From Erysipelotrichaceae bacterium (lineage in GTDB: Bacteria > Bacillota_I > Bacilli_A > RFN20 > DUOF01), in the NCBI GenBank assembly GCA_015058985.1, contig SVBH01000001.1:1-64000 (forward strand): 64,000 bases of DNA, written 5' to 3'. The notes under the pieces were generated by a model. That model saw only the letters and a list, made by a program, of their open reading frames with translations. It ran no database searches and was not told where the DNA came from. Each line of letters begins with the position of its first letter. The stretch's first letter is position 1. Made by a program: the position numbers and the translations under genes. This document shows positions 35,040-42,552 of the stretch, piece after piece.

Positions 35040-35042
35040 TTA

Positions 35043-36671
35043 TTAGAACAATTTATTCCATACCCATTTTACTGCAGTCCATAGTTTTAAAACTATATCC
35101 CACAAGAACAAAGCAATACTTTCAACTATGTTGAATACAAAGACAACTAAATCTACTAACCATTCAAAAGTAATAACATATAGGAATCCATCTACAAACT
35201 TATCCCATCCGCTTTTTTTGACTGGTTTTTCTTCTCCTTGAATGATAACAGTACCTAAAGTTTCACTTACTGCAAATGTTACTACACCTGTAGTTGATTC
35301 TCCATTTGCATAAGTTCCTCTTAAATAAACTTGATATTCACCCTCTACAGTTTCATTTCCTACATAATCATTTTGAAGAATATCAATTTCTACTGTTCTT
35401 GTTTTGTCAAACATTCCTAATTCTCGAGCTACATAAGCAATATTTTGTTCAGTTAATAATGTTGTAGGCTTCACAACTACATAAAATTCTCCATTTGCCC
35501 AAAATACAGGTGGAATTTCATCGCTAACTGTTACTGTAATTGTATAGTCATCAGAAACATTATTTGAACCATCCGTTACATTAACTACAATTTTATATGA
35601 ACCAGGCTTATTAGCATTACCAGTTAACTCATCAGAAACAATATATACATCATCTGTTGTTACAGTGTAATAGTTATCTGAATAAGTTAATTCTGATAAT
35701 ATTGAGTCAATAGTTAATGTAACATTGTAAGCTTTAGTCCATTCATTTATACCTGAAATGGTAGGTTTAATATCATCAATAACAGAAACAACAGTAGTCT
35801 TAGTTGTTTCGTTTCCAGAACTATCAGTTGCCTTAACAACAACTTCGTATTGTCCAGGAACACCTTTATTAGAAGTATAATTGTCAGTAACTAGAACAGC
35901 TGTTAAACCAACATCTGCATTATCAGTAACAGTGAATAGTAACAAGAGTTCTTCAATATTTAAATCAGAAGATAAATATCTAGATACTGTAGCTGGACCA
36001 TTTATAATTGGATCAGTAGTATCTACTCTAATTACATTAATTGTTACTTGACTTGAATTTCCACTTCTATCAGTTGCACTGAAAACAATAGTACATGTTC
36101 CTAACTTTTTCTCAGTACAATTATTTTCAACTAATTCTTTTTCTACTTCTCCATCAACTTCATCTATTGCAGTTAAATTAGATTTTAATTCATCAATATC
36201 TAATTCTTCATCATAATTGATTGTATATGATAATTGACCATCAATAACAGGAGCATAAATATCCAATATTACATTCAATGTTACCGTCTTTGTAACATCT
36301 TCATAAGAAACTGAATAATTATTGTCTGATGTTTCACTAATAACTAAAGAATCAGAAGACATCGTATGAGTTGATGAACTTAAATTGCCTGTAGCTAAGC
36401 AAGTAGTAGAAGTATAAGAAAGTTCAAAATTTTCTCGAATAACAGCAATTCTTTCTTCTTCTGTAAGTTGAGAAGAAACATCAATCGTTGATGGACCACT
36501 TATACTATAAACGGTAGAATTCATTGAAGAATCACATTCTAATCCTCCAGGTAAGTCAATATATGCTTTTACATCACTTGCATTACTGCTTGAAAAAGCA
36601 GTTGCTCCTGCTGTGAAAATTGAACCTAAAATAAGAAGACTAGATAATATAAATTTCGATATTTTTTTCAT
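35043..36671 (-). CDS. Element 2 Ig-repeat surface protein (candidate adhesin)
   Basis: 542 residues. Signal peptide (to about residue 35), N-terminal domain, then four Ig repeats beginning APVIDGQL, DPIINGPA, IKPTISGI and IPPVFWAN, and a Trp-rich amphipathic end finishing VWNKLF. Collinear with 18617-20347 (APVVDGQL, APAITGPI, IKPTITGT, VAPVFWAN, ...GNKLF) and with chromosomal 9250-10776. Conserved repeats but divergent N-terminal domain fit a receptor-binding protein under diversifying pressure. Confidence 0.7.
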   Translation of the reverse strand: MKKISKFILSSLLILGSIFTAGATAFSSSNASDVKAYIDLPGGLECDSSMNSTVYSISGPSTIDVSSQLTEEERIAVIRENFELSYTSTTCLATGNLSSSTHTMSSDSLVISETSDNNYSVSYEDVTKTVTLNVILDIYAPVIDGQLSYTINYDEELDIDELKSNLTAIDEVDGEVEKELVENNCTEKKLGTCTIVFSATDRSGNSSQVTINVIRVDTTDPIINGPATVSRYLSSDLNIEELLLLFTVTDNADVGLTAVLVTDNYTSNKGVPGQYEVVVKATDSSGNETTKTTVVSVIDDIKPTISGINEWTKAYNVTLTIDSILSELTYSDNYYTVTTDDVYIVSDELTGNANKPGSYKIVVNVTDGSNNVSDDYTITVTVSDEIPPVFWANGEFYVVVKPTTLLTEQNIAYVARELGMFDKTRTVEIDILQNDYVGNETVEGEYQVYLRGTYANGESTTGVVTFAVSETLGTVIIQGEEKPVKKSGWDKFVDGFLYVITFEWLVDLVVFVFNIVESIALFLWDIVLKLWTAVKWVWNKLF

Positions 36672-36692
36672 TTATATCAATCCTCCTTTACT

Positions 36693-37667
36693 TTACTTAA
36701 TTAACAATATTCTTAATATATTACAAGAACCTGAAGGAGTATATTCTTGACCATCTTTAATAACAACAGCATTAGTTATATCTATATTTCCAAAATCGCT
36801 AATACGCATATTGAATCTTAATTCAGCATTACCTGTTGTATCAAGACCAATAAATGTGTTATTCATACTTGTGTGGTCTGAAATAATCCCATACATTAAC
36901 GGAACATTTCCATAGAAATAATAAGTTGTACCATCAATTGTTAATCCCATATCAAATTGAACAAAAGCAAAGTAAAATTGATGATTTAATAATTCTGAAA
37001 CACTAAATTGTTTTGAATTACCTGAAATCGAATCACTCGGTATGCTTTCAATTATGTAAGTAGATGTTCCACCTGAAGAACTATCATCTGCAACTGCTTC
37101 ATTCCAAGTAACATTACCATCTGAAATTGCTAAATAATAATTTCCATCTCCAGTTGGCATTACTGGAATATAATCCAACTCATTTTCTAAAGTTGTAATT
37201 TTATTTTCTATAGTAGAAATATTAGTCTCTACATTAGCTATTTGAGCTTTCATTTCTGAAATTTCAGTTTCTAAATTGTTGATTTCAGATTCTTTAGTAG
37301 AAATAGAAGTTTGTAAAGTAACTATATCACTTTGTAATGTTTCAATAGCGATTTTATTAGAATTGACATCTTCTTGTAAACTAGCTAATTCAGTTTCTTT
37401 TTCTTCTAATTCTTGACTTAATACTGCTAATTCACTTTTCTTTATTTCTAGATCAGCATTAGCTGAACTTAATAAAGAATTGACTCTATCTAACTCTTGT
37501 TGTTTAGTGACCAAACTAGCTTTATAAGAATCTATATCTTCTTGTGTATATACAATTTCTTCTTCATCAGAAAAACTTTGTTTTTCCTCTTCATTAGAAC
37601 AACCAGCAGTTAATCCTAATAAAGCAGAACAGACTATCGGTAATTTTAATAAACTTTTCTTTTTCAC
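36693..37667 (-). CDS. Element 2 lipoprotein with long coiled coil and fibre-like tip
   Basis: 324 residues. A lipoprotein signal with lipobox LTAGC (Cys about residue 23), a coiled coil over residues 45-165 (repeats of LE..I/L..Q), then a beta-rich domain of about 150 residues (YYLAISDGNVTWNEAV onward). Stalk plus globular tip is the architecture of phage fibres and surface adhesins, here membrane-tethered by a lipid. Only in element 2. SD is AGGAG. Confidence 0.6.
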   Translation of the reverse strand: MKKKSLLKLPIVCSALLGLTAGCSNEEEKQSFSDEEEIVYTQEDIDSYKASLVTKQQELDRVNSLLSSANADLEIKKSELAVLSQELEEKETELASLQEDVNSNKIAIETLQSDIVTLQTSISTKESEINNLETEISEMKAQIANVETNISTIENKITTLENELDYIPVMPTGDGNYYLAISDGNVTWNEAVADDSSSGGTSTYIIESIPSDSISGNSKQFSVSELLNHQFYFAFVQFDMGLTIDGTTYYFYGNVPLMYGIISDHTSMNNTFIGLDTTGNAELRFNMRISDFGNIDITNAVVIKDGQEYTPSGSCNILRILLIK

Positions 37668-37682
37668 TTTTTATCATTCTCC

Positions 37683-37925
37683 TTAATTAAATTTAATATT
37701 ATGAGCCTTATCTCTAGCTCTTTGTCCTGCTAATTGACCAGCTTTTGCAGGTTTAGGTAATTTATTGAAATTTTTAGAACATCCACTTTCAGCACCTTTT
37801 AAAAACCCACTTGCATATTGGCTTTTTGCTGACAAGTTTCCATATCCATTTTTTGAGACTTCATCTTGAAGTTCTTTCTTCCAATAAGATTTTCTTTGAT
37901 TCAAAGAATATTTTTGTTTTTTCAT
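37683..37925 (-). CDS. Element 2 small basic protein
   Basis: 80 residues, Lys/Arg-rich with QYASGFLKGAE and AGQLAGQRARDKAH helices. Positional counterpart of 18371-18604. SD AAGGAG. Probably binds nucleic acid, or is a minor virion protein. No TM or signal. Confidence 0.5.
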   Translation of the reverse strand: MKKQKYSLNQRKSYWKKELQDEVSKNGYGNLSAKSQYASGFLKGAESGCSKNFNKLPKPAKAGQLAGQRARDKAHNIKFN

Positions 37926-37980
37926 ATATTCTCCTTTTTAATTTTTAAGGGACTAAAACCGCAGTTTATTGTCCTCTGAA

Positions 37981-38096
37981 CTTTTGAGTGCTAGAACTAA
38001 CCACCAACCTAAAATAAAAATAAACAAATTTTTAAAATGTGTGTAAAAAAGAAAAATACAGGAGGTAGTTAGTGGCTAGTCCTAACACTCAAAAAG
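37981..38096 (-). promoter_or_regulatory. Long wobble-rich hairpin of element 2
   Basis: Arms 38067-38096 and 37981-38009 (read on the minus strand) pair over 29 positions with one bulged T and several G.T/U pairs. The loop contains CCTCC. The apical segment GCCACTAAC/GTTGGTGGT corresponds to GCCATTAAC/GTTGATGGT in element 1. A further hairpin-rich stretch (38105-38220, including CTTGCT/AAGCAAG) precedes it. No gene lies in 37926-38262. Confidence 0.7.
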
Positions 38097-38262
38097 TTTT
38101 TTTGTTGATAATTTATAAAATTCTTGCAAGTCTTTTATAGATTAGCTATACTAAATATAGTGAATCAACACTCACTTGCTTATGATTAGCAAGGGTGTGG
38201 AACTTGCTAACAGGTGAGTTCCTTAAGAATATTGGAAGTCCACCATGCAATGACTTAATAAC

Positions 38263-38721
38263 TCATTGCTTTTTTTTATACCTATTATTCATTTTAATTT
38301 TGTCATATTCCGTTAAAGGATTTAGATTAGAAACATATTTTGTTTCATATACCTCAGACCTATCTATTGAAGTAATTCTACTATCAACTTGTCTATCAGG
38401 TGTTCTATCTAAAACAATGGAGTCTGTAGTCCTTTTATTAACCGATGCTATAATTAGTTTGCCTTTAGCATCTTTATCAACAACAACAGCTACTCTAGGC
38501 TTTGATATCCCATTTTTAAAATGTTTATCATTTGTAACAATTAAGGTAGGTTCTTCAAAAGACCTACTTTTTAATTTTTCTAGTTCAGGAATTCTTTTTT
38601 TTGCTTTTAACAAATCTTCAGAACTTACTGACCTAGGATTGTTAATCATTTTTTTATAATAATTTAATTTTTCATTTACCGAATAATAGGTATAACCTGT
38701 TTTCCCATGTACAAAGCTCAT
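38263..38721 (-). CDS. Element 2 accessory protein (152 aa)
   Basis: 152 residues; starts in a TAATG overlap with the SSB-like gene. A helical N-terminus (ELEKLKSRSF), then a beta-rich region (TLIVTNDKHF, RVAVVVDKD, KLIIASVNKR) and a basic C-terminal tail. Absent from element 1. No family recognised; the beta region might be a small nuclease- or PemK-like fold, but no catalytic motif is visible. Confidence 0.45.
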   Translation of the reverse strand: MSFVHGKTGYTYYSVNEKLNYYKKMINNPRSVSSEDLLKAKKRIPELEKLKSRSFEEPTLIVTNDKHFKNGISKPRVAVVVDKDAKGKLIIASVNKRTTDSIVLDRTPDRQVDSRITSIDRSEVYETKYVSNLNPLTEYDKIKMNNRYKKKQ

Positions 38722-39332
38722 TAGAAATCAATTACTTGTTCAAATTCTTCATCTTCAGAATATATTCTTTCTTCTACTTCTGGTAGAAAGTTTTTAGCTT
38801 CCATTAACTCTAAATCTACATCTTTAACATAATCAGATTCATATTTTTTACCTGCTATAAATAAATCCCATATATAACATGGATTTCCTAATCTATTTAG
38901 TCCATAACTAATTCTGAATGGAGCTTTGAAAGCACATTCACTTCTTCCGTTACCACCATCAGTTAATTCTTTTCCTAAATAATGCAAATACAAATCAAAA
39001 TGAGACCTATCTAATTGTTTAGTAATAATAACTCTTGGAGTATTATCTAAAACAACTTTTGTTCCAGCTGGTAAAATAACAGCTCTTAATTCATATCTTT
39101 CTCTTTTTGATTTTTGATTAATTGTCTTAACTAATTTAGCTTGGATTTCAGATAATTTATCTAAATCTGCTTTATGTTCTTCAGACAACATTTTAGATCT
39201 ACTTATAAATAGAACTTTACCTGTTGCTGAATCTATTACTGTTCCATCTTTGGAAATAGTCTTTCCTGCAATTTCTTTTGTTCCATCTTCATTAACTTTT
39301 AAATTTTTAATATCTAAATTTTCATTTGTCAT
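38721..39332 (-). CDS. Candidate ssDNA-binding protein of element 2
   Basis: 203 residues. Homologue of 17598-18161 with the same core and acidic tail, ending EEFEQVIDF. Beta-rich centre, basic N-terminal part. SD GAGGATAA. The tail ending in aromatic Phe after acidic residues is the SSB-like feature. Function inferred from tail, operon position and conservation. Confidence 0.55.
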   Translation of the reverse strand: MTNENLDIKNLKVNEDGTKEIAGKTISKDGTVIDSATGKVLFISRSKMLSEEHKADLDKLSEIQAKLVKTINQKSKRERYELRAVILPAGTKVVLDNTPRVIITKQLDRSHFDLYLHYLGKELTDGGNGRSECAFKAPFRISYGLNRLGNPCYIWDLFIAGKKYESDYVKDVDLELMEAKNFLPEVEERIYSEDEEFEQVIDF

Positions 39333-39334
39333 AA

Positions 39335-39553
39335 TTATTTATCCTCTTTCTTCCCTAATTTTCTTAATTTTCTTAAATCTTCAATTTTTAAAATTTTCCC
39401 AACTTTTACATTTGCTGTTTTCAACTTTTCACTTATTTTTTCTAATTGCTTTAATACCAATTGTGGATTTATTGCTACTAAGTCCTTACTTTGCATAGAC
39501 ACTGTGTCAGATAATATGTCTATCATCAATATTGCTGATTCTAATTCTTTCAT
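39335..39553 (-). CDS. Element 2 small helical protein
   Basis: 72 residues, helical with a Lys-rich end. Start overlaps the stop of the membrane-protein gene (TAATG). Counterpart of 17393-17587. Confidence 0.5.
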   Translation of the reverse strand: MKELESAILMIDILSDTVSMQSKDLVAINPQLVLKQLEKISEKLKTANVKVGKILKIEDLRKLRKLGKKEDK

Positions 39554-39930
39554 TATCTGTATCTTCCAGTTCTGGTTCTTCTTACTTTATACTCTTGCTT
39601 AAATCTTACATTGTGCTTAAAGAAACCTATAAGTGATAATCCTGCACCAACTAAAACAGAATAGAATAATGCATTTTCTATACTCCCAGTAGTTGTATAG
39701 ATAACTGTGAATAGTTCCAAAATGCATAACATCAATGAAACTAAATTAAATGAATTTGTTATGATGTTTATTAACACTGGAATTATTAAGAATACTGAAC
39801 AATATATAAGTGGAACATCAAACTTAATAGCAAATGCAAAAGCTACTAATTCAATAATGATAGTTAGCCACATCACATTATTACTTTCATTCTTCTTTAT
39901 TGCCCTTACAGAATTCTTAACTAAACTCAT
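39553..39930 (-). CDS. Element 2 small membrane protein
   Basis: 125 residues with four hydrophobic segments and a basic tail TRTGRYR. Homologue of 17034-17396 (SN..MWL, NSFNL, RTGR). First gene of the element, overlapping the next by one base. Unknown function, possibly in assembly or membrane insertion. Confidence 0.6.
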   Translation of the reverse strand: MSLVKNSVRAIKKNESNNVMWLTIIIELVAFAFAIKFDVPLIYCSVFLIIPVLINIITNSFNLVSLMLCILELFTVIYTTTGSIENALFYSVLVGAGLSLIGFFKHNVRFKQEYKVRRTRTGRYR

Positions 39931-39981
39931 AACTCTCTACCTTACAATTTGAACTGTAATTTTCTCCTTTCCTCAATATAG

Positions 39982-40011
39982 CAAAAAAGATGTGCCATTT
40001 TGTGACACATC
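39982..40011 (-). terminator. Inward-facing terminator at the left tip of element 2
   Basis: GATGTG/CACATC stem followed by TTTTTTGC on the minus strand, overlapping the terminal inverted repeat, as at the element 1 left tip. Confidence 0.65.
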
Positions 40012-40025
40012 ATTTGTTCAGTTAC
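40002..40025 (-). repeat. Terminal inverted repeat of element 2, operon-start end
   Basis: On the minus strand it starts GTAACTGAAC and ends ATGTGTCAC; partner of 26967-26990. Confidence 0.85.
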
Positions 40026-40052
40026 ATTCTTAGCTTCAATTTATTTAAAATT
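40026..40052. repeat. 27-bp direct repeat, right flank of element 2
   Basis: Second copy of 26940-26966. The following bases 40053-40160 are the displaced right end of element 1, including the lost 3' codons of its transposase. Confidence 0.92.
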
Positions 40053-40135
40053 TTCTTGTAAAGAAACTCCTTTAATGTTATCATATTCATAACAAAAGAA
40101 ATGTATTTTTGCTAGAGTTCTAGCATAATATATTT
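40053..40135 (+). other. Displaced right end of element 1
   Basis: Contains the original last 13 codons and stop of transposase 1 (in frame after the repeat) and a perfect TGCTAGA/TCTAGCA hairpin (40110-40125), leading into the right inverted repeat. Confidence 0.75.
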
Positions 40136-40160
40136 ACTGACACAACATCGGCTAACCTAC
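40136..40160 (-). repeat. Right terminal inverted repeat of element 1
   Basis: On the minus strand it starts GTAGGTTAGCC and ends TTGTGTCAGT; partner of 16944-16968. Confidence 0.85.
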
Positions 40161-40187
40161 AATATCTCTCAATTGAACTAAAACAAT
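40161..40187. repeat. 27-bp direct repeat, right flank of element 1
   Basis: Second copy of 16916-16942. It lies about 30 bases before the start of the downstream chromosomal gene. Confidence 0.9.
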
Positions 40188-40217
40188 AAAAATATTACTA
40201 TGCAAATGGTGATGAAA

Positions 40218-40616
40218 ATGAAAGATCTAGATTATTTAAGTCTTCTTCAAGACAAAGATATTCCCAATGAAATATTATTGTTGTACGCTATTGATAATAA
40301 AGATTACCAGTTAAAGATTCTTTATGATTATCGTATATATGGAAAAACATTTGAAAAGTTATATCAACTCTGTGATGAAGATTTCAAATTATTCAATACT
40401 ACACTTCATTTTATTAATATGAGCGATTTTATAACTTTAGAAAGACTCCATATTAATTTAAATTTTGATGATCCTATTCCTTTTTTACAAGATATTCCAG
40501 AAGAAGTCCCATTCGATGATATGGAAATTTATTTTCAAGGTTGTGAATTCATCAAAAAATACAACAAAAAAATAGACGATCTTATAGATCAACATAGAAC
40601 AATATTTCCAAGATAA
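40218..40616 (+). CDS. Hypothetical protein, paralogue of 51903-52307
   Basis: 132 residues, acidic, helical, cytoplasmic. It shares with the protein at 51903-52307 the pattern YGxxxEKLxxLCxxD, then NFxxPIPFLxx and a QGxxFxxKxxK tail. Family not recognised. The start follows GGTG. Element 1 inserted immediately upstream, so its original promoter region is now split by the mobile DNA. Confidence 0.55.
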   Translation: MKDLDYLSLLQDKDIPNEILLLYAIDNKDYQLKILYDYRIYGKTFEKLYQLCDEDFKLFNTTLHFINMSDFITLERLHINLNFDDPIPFLQDIPEEVPFDDMEIYFQGCEFIKKYNKKIDDLIDQHRTIFPR

Positions 40617-40640
40617 AAAGTAGGTTGCCCTACTTTTTTT
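40612..40640. terminator. Bidirectional terminator
   Basis: AAAAGTAGG/CCTACTTTT stem with a T8 tail, between convergent genes. Confidence 0.8.
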
Positions 40641-41395
40641 TAAATATCATAAGTTAAATCATAACACTTGTTTTTGATTCTTTTATTTCTAAAGTGAACT
40701 AACGACTTAGAAACCATAACGAATAAACAAAATATTAAGAATAAAAACAATAAATACAAACTATAACCTTTTAAGATTTCAAATGGTTTATCTTCTAATA
40801 AGCTAGTCCATAAATATCTAGGACTAATAAAAGGATAAGGAAACCAATTAGGTTCTAAAATAACTCCTCTTATCAAACTAAAAACATAATAAGCAAAAGG
40901 AAAAATAAGGGTTAGATAAATAAATTTTTTATTCAATCCTCGATTATTAAAAGGAAAGAACCATAAAACAGTCATAAATAAAGGCATAATCAAATGATTC
41001 CAAAAGTTAACAATATTTCCAAAAGCCATAGGGCCATCCCAAGGATACAACAAAATATGAGGTCCCAAAATGGTCCAATAAATAACTCCTGTAATAAAAA
41101 TATAAACAGTTAAGCATCCTTGGATATAAGGATTATAAGCTAAAGACAATAGTTTTTTATTACCTAATCTTCCTATTCCTAAAAGAATTAAATATACATC
41201 TACTAAAAAATTGGATAAAAAGGTGAAATAAGCAAAAAAGTTCCATCCTCCAATATTGTTGTTAGTATTCACAGGAACATATAAATCCAAATTTAACATT
41301 GCTATCTTTTCAAAAGATATCGCGTGATAAAAAAGAAAACCTAAACCTAATAAACCTATAGCAATAAAAATGACAGAACTAATCTTTTTCTTCAT
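40640..41395 (-). CDS. Pr6Pr-family membrane protein
   Basis: 251 residues with six to seven membrane helices. The features GWNFFAYFTFLSNFLVD, HLIMPLFM and a late WFPYPFISPRYLW match the bacterial Pr6Pr/FAR-17a-AIG1-like family, whose eukaryotic relatives are membrane hydrolases; the bacterial role is unknown. Stand-alone gene with an SD AAGGAG upstream. Confidence 0.72.
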   Translation of the reverse strand: MKKKISSVIFIAIGLLGLGFLFYHAISFEKIAMLNLDLYVPVNTNNNIGGWNFFAYFTFLSNFLVDVYLILLGIGRLGNKKLLSLAYNPYIQGCLTVYIFITGVIYWTILGPHILLYPWDGPMAFGNIVNFWNHLIMPLFMTVLWFFPFNNRGLNKKFIYLTLIFPFAYYVFSLIRGVILEPNWFPYPFISPRYLWTSLLEDKPFEILKGYSLYLLFLFLIFCLFVMVSKSLVHFRNKRIKNKCYDLTYDI

Positions 41396-41456
41396 ATAAA
41401 CTCCTTAAAAATGTATCAAAAATTTTAACATTTAATCAATAAAAAAACAATGAAAA

Positions 41457-41681
41457 TCAATCATTATTTTCGCCTAATAAAGATAAGAAATCTTCTCTTA
41501 CCGCTCTTTTTCTAACATTAATAACCATCTTGATATTATCATATAAATCAAGATAATCACCTACTCTACAACCCTCTGGTAAATATCTTGTATGAATCTC
41601 ATGAATTTTATCCTTTCTTTGATTCTCTAGATAAGCTTTATTCTTTTCAATTTTTAAAATTAGATAAGACCCTGTAATCAT
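41457..41681 (-). CDS. DUF3006-like small protein
   Basis: 74 residues; MITGSYLILKIEKNKAYLE, then RYLPEGCRVGDYL resembles the small beta-barrel DUF3006 family. Start chosen after GGAGGTAATG. Cytoplasmic. Function unknown. Confidence 0.5.
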   Translation of the reverse strand: MITGSYLILKIEKNKAYLENQRKDKIHEIHTRYLPEGCRVGDYLDLYDNIKMVINVRKRAVREDFLSLLGENND

Positions 41682-41769
41682 AACATTACCTCCAAGCACA
41701 TACATTATAAATAACTTTTGTCCTTGCGACCACTAATAAAGAAAAAATGTGCAAAACATTTAAAATAAG

Positions 41770-41796
41770 AAAAAGAGTTAGTTGCCTAACTCCTTA
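41770..41796 (-). terminator. Rho-independent terminator
   Basis: GAGTTAGG/CTAACTC stem with T5 on the minus strand, after the DMP19-like gene. Confidence 0.65.
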
Positions 41797-42533
41797 TTAT
41801 TTGCGATTTCTTCTAATATTTTTTCAATTTCTTCATCATTATATTTTTCATCAAACAAAGAACAATCCTTCCCTTTTTGACTATTTAAATATGCTTTGTG
41901 AAAATTATCATAAATTTCTTTTGGTAAATATTGTTTAAACAACAAATCAGTTTCTTTTAAATTCCAATCATTTTTATTATCAAAAAATTGATCATGACCT
42001 CCATTACAAACTTCATTATGATACCACATAAATTGATAAACAAACTTATCTTCTCCCTCTAATAAGTTCTCATCACAATTAGACCACCACTCAACAAATT
42101 TATTCCACTTGTCATAAGACTTAATTTCTAGTTCACTACAACTAATTATATTTTTAAAATTCTCTGGGAAAGATAAACAAATCTTTTTATCATCCATTGA
42201 AAATATAATGTTATATTTATTACATATGCCTACCAACATATCTTTCCATTTACTAGAAGTACTACTATTTAATAAATACTTATACTTTTTATTAGCTCTC
42301 CTTTTATATCCATGAAAGGAAGCAAAAATGATTGCTACAACAGAACCTGGTAAAGATTTGTCCTTATTCATATAAGATAAAAAAAACTTTTTGTCTTCAT
42401 CTATAGTAACCAAAAAATACATCAATTTATCAATATCATCTTGATATTTTTCAGTCCAATTCTTAGAAAACTTTCTCTCCCAAATATTAGAACATAATAC
42501 ACGAAACATATTTTGTTGTTCAATACCAATCAT
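41778..42533 (-). CDS. DMP19/DUF4375-like protein
   Basis: 251 residues. The C-terminal half has QFMWYHNEVCNGGHDQFFDN, close to the NEV.NGG..QYF motif of DMP19/DUF4375 proteins. DMP19 of Neisseria is a DNA-mimic protein; whether this protein mimics DNA is unknown. It ends with a strongly acidic tail. SD AGGAGG. Immediately downstream of rmuC, 19 bases apart. Confidence 0.55.
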   Translation of the reverse strand: MIGIEQQNMFRVLCSNIWERKFSKNWTEKYQDDIDKLMYFLVTIDEDKKFFLSYMNKDKSLPGSVVAIIFASFHGYKRRANKKYKYLLNSSTSSKWKDMLVGICNKYNIIFSMDDKKICLSFPENFKNIISCSELEIKSYDKWNKFVEWWSNCDENLLEGEDKFVYQFMWYHNEVCNGGHDQFFDNKNDWNLKETDLLFKQYLPKEIYDNFHKAYLNSQKGKDCSLFDEKYNDEEIEKILEEIANNKELGN

Positions 42534-42552
42534 ACATATTCCTCCTTAGAAA

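Larger units (their letters stand above)
26967..40025 (-). mobile_element. Element 2 (inovirus-like transposable element), complete
   Basis: 13,059 bp bounded by 27-bp target duplications and imperfect inverted repeats (26967-26990, 40002-40025). Read on the minus strand its order is: membrane protein, helical protein, SSB-like, 152-aa accessory, hairpin, basic protein, lipoprotein, Ig adhesin, 117-aa protein, second Ig protein, secreted protein with basic tail, 54-aa peptide, Zot-like ATPase, Rep, 34-aa peptide, small proteins, transposase. No gene shows a disabling mutation. It shares the core of element 1 plus extra surface genes. Confidence 0.82.
16943..40160. mobile_element. Element 1 (inovirus-like transposable element), interrupted by element 2
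   Basis: Defined by a 27-bp direct repeat outside and imperfect 25-bp inverted repeats at the tips (16944-16968 and 40136-40160). Its own DNA is 16943-26966 plus 40053-40160, about 10.1 kb; the rest is element 2. Plus-strand gene order: membrane protein, small helical protein, SSB-like, basic protein, Ig adhesin, secreted protein with basic tail, Zot-like ATPase, Rep, small proteins, Zn-ribbon, transposase. One gene (20370-20555) is reversed. The order resembles filamentous-phage genomes. Boundaries are read directly; the phage assignment is inference. Confidence 0.8.

Noticed and set aside
38263-38721. A toxin-antitoxin pair formed by the 152-residue and 117-residue accessory proteins
   Set aside because: They are 3.2 kb apart, and neither shows a clear toxin catalytic motif or a partner antitoxin.
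40110-40125. TGCTAGA/TCTAGCA hairpin as an inward terminator at the element 1 right end
   Set aside because: No T run follows on the inward (minus) strand, so it is noted only as a structure.
16943-40160. Two conjugative elements (ICE-like) instead of phage-like
   Set aside because: No relaxase, type IV coupling protein with full FtsK motors, VirB4-like ATPase or tyrosine/serine integrase is present. Gene order and sizes fit inovirus-like genomes better.
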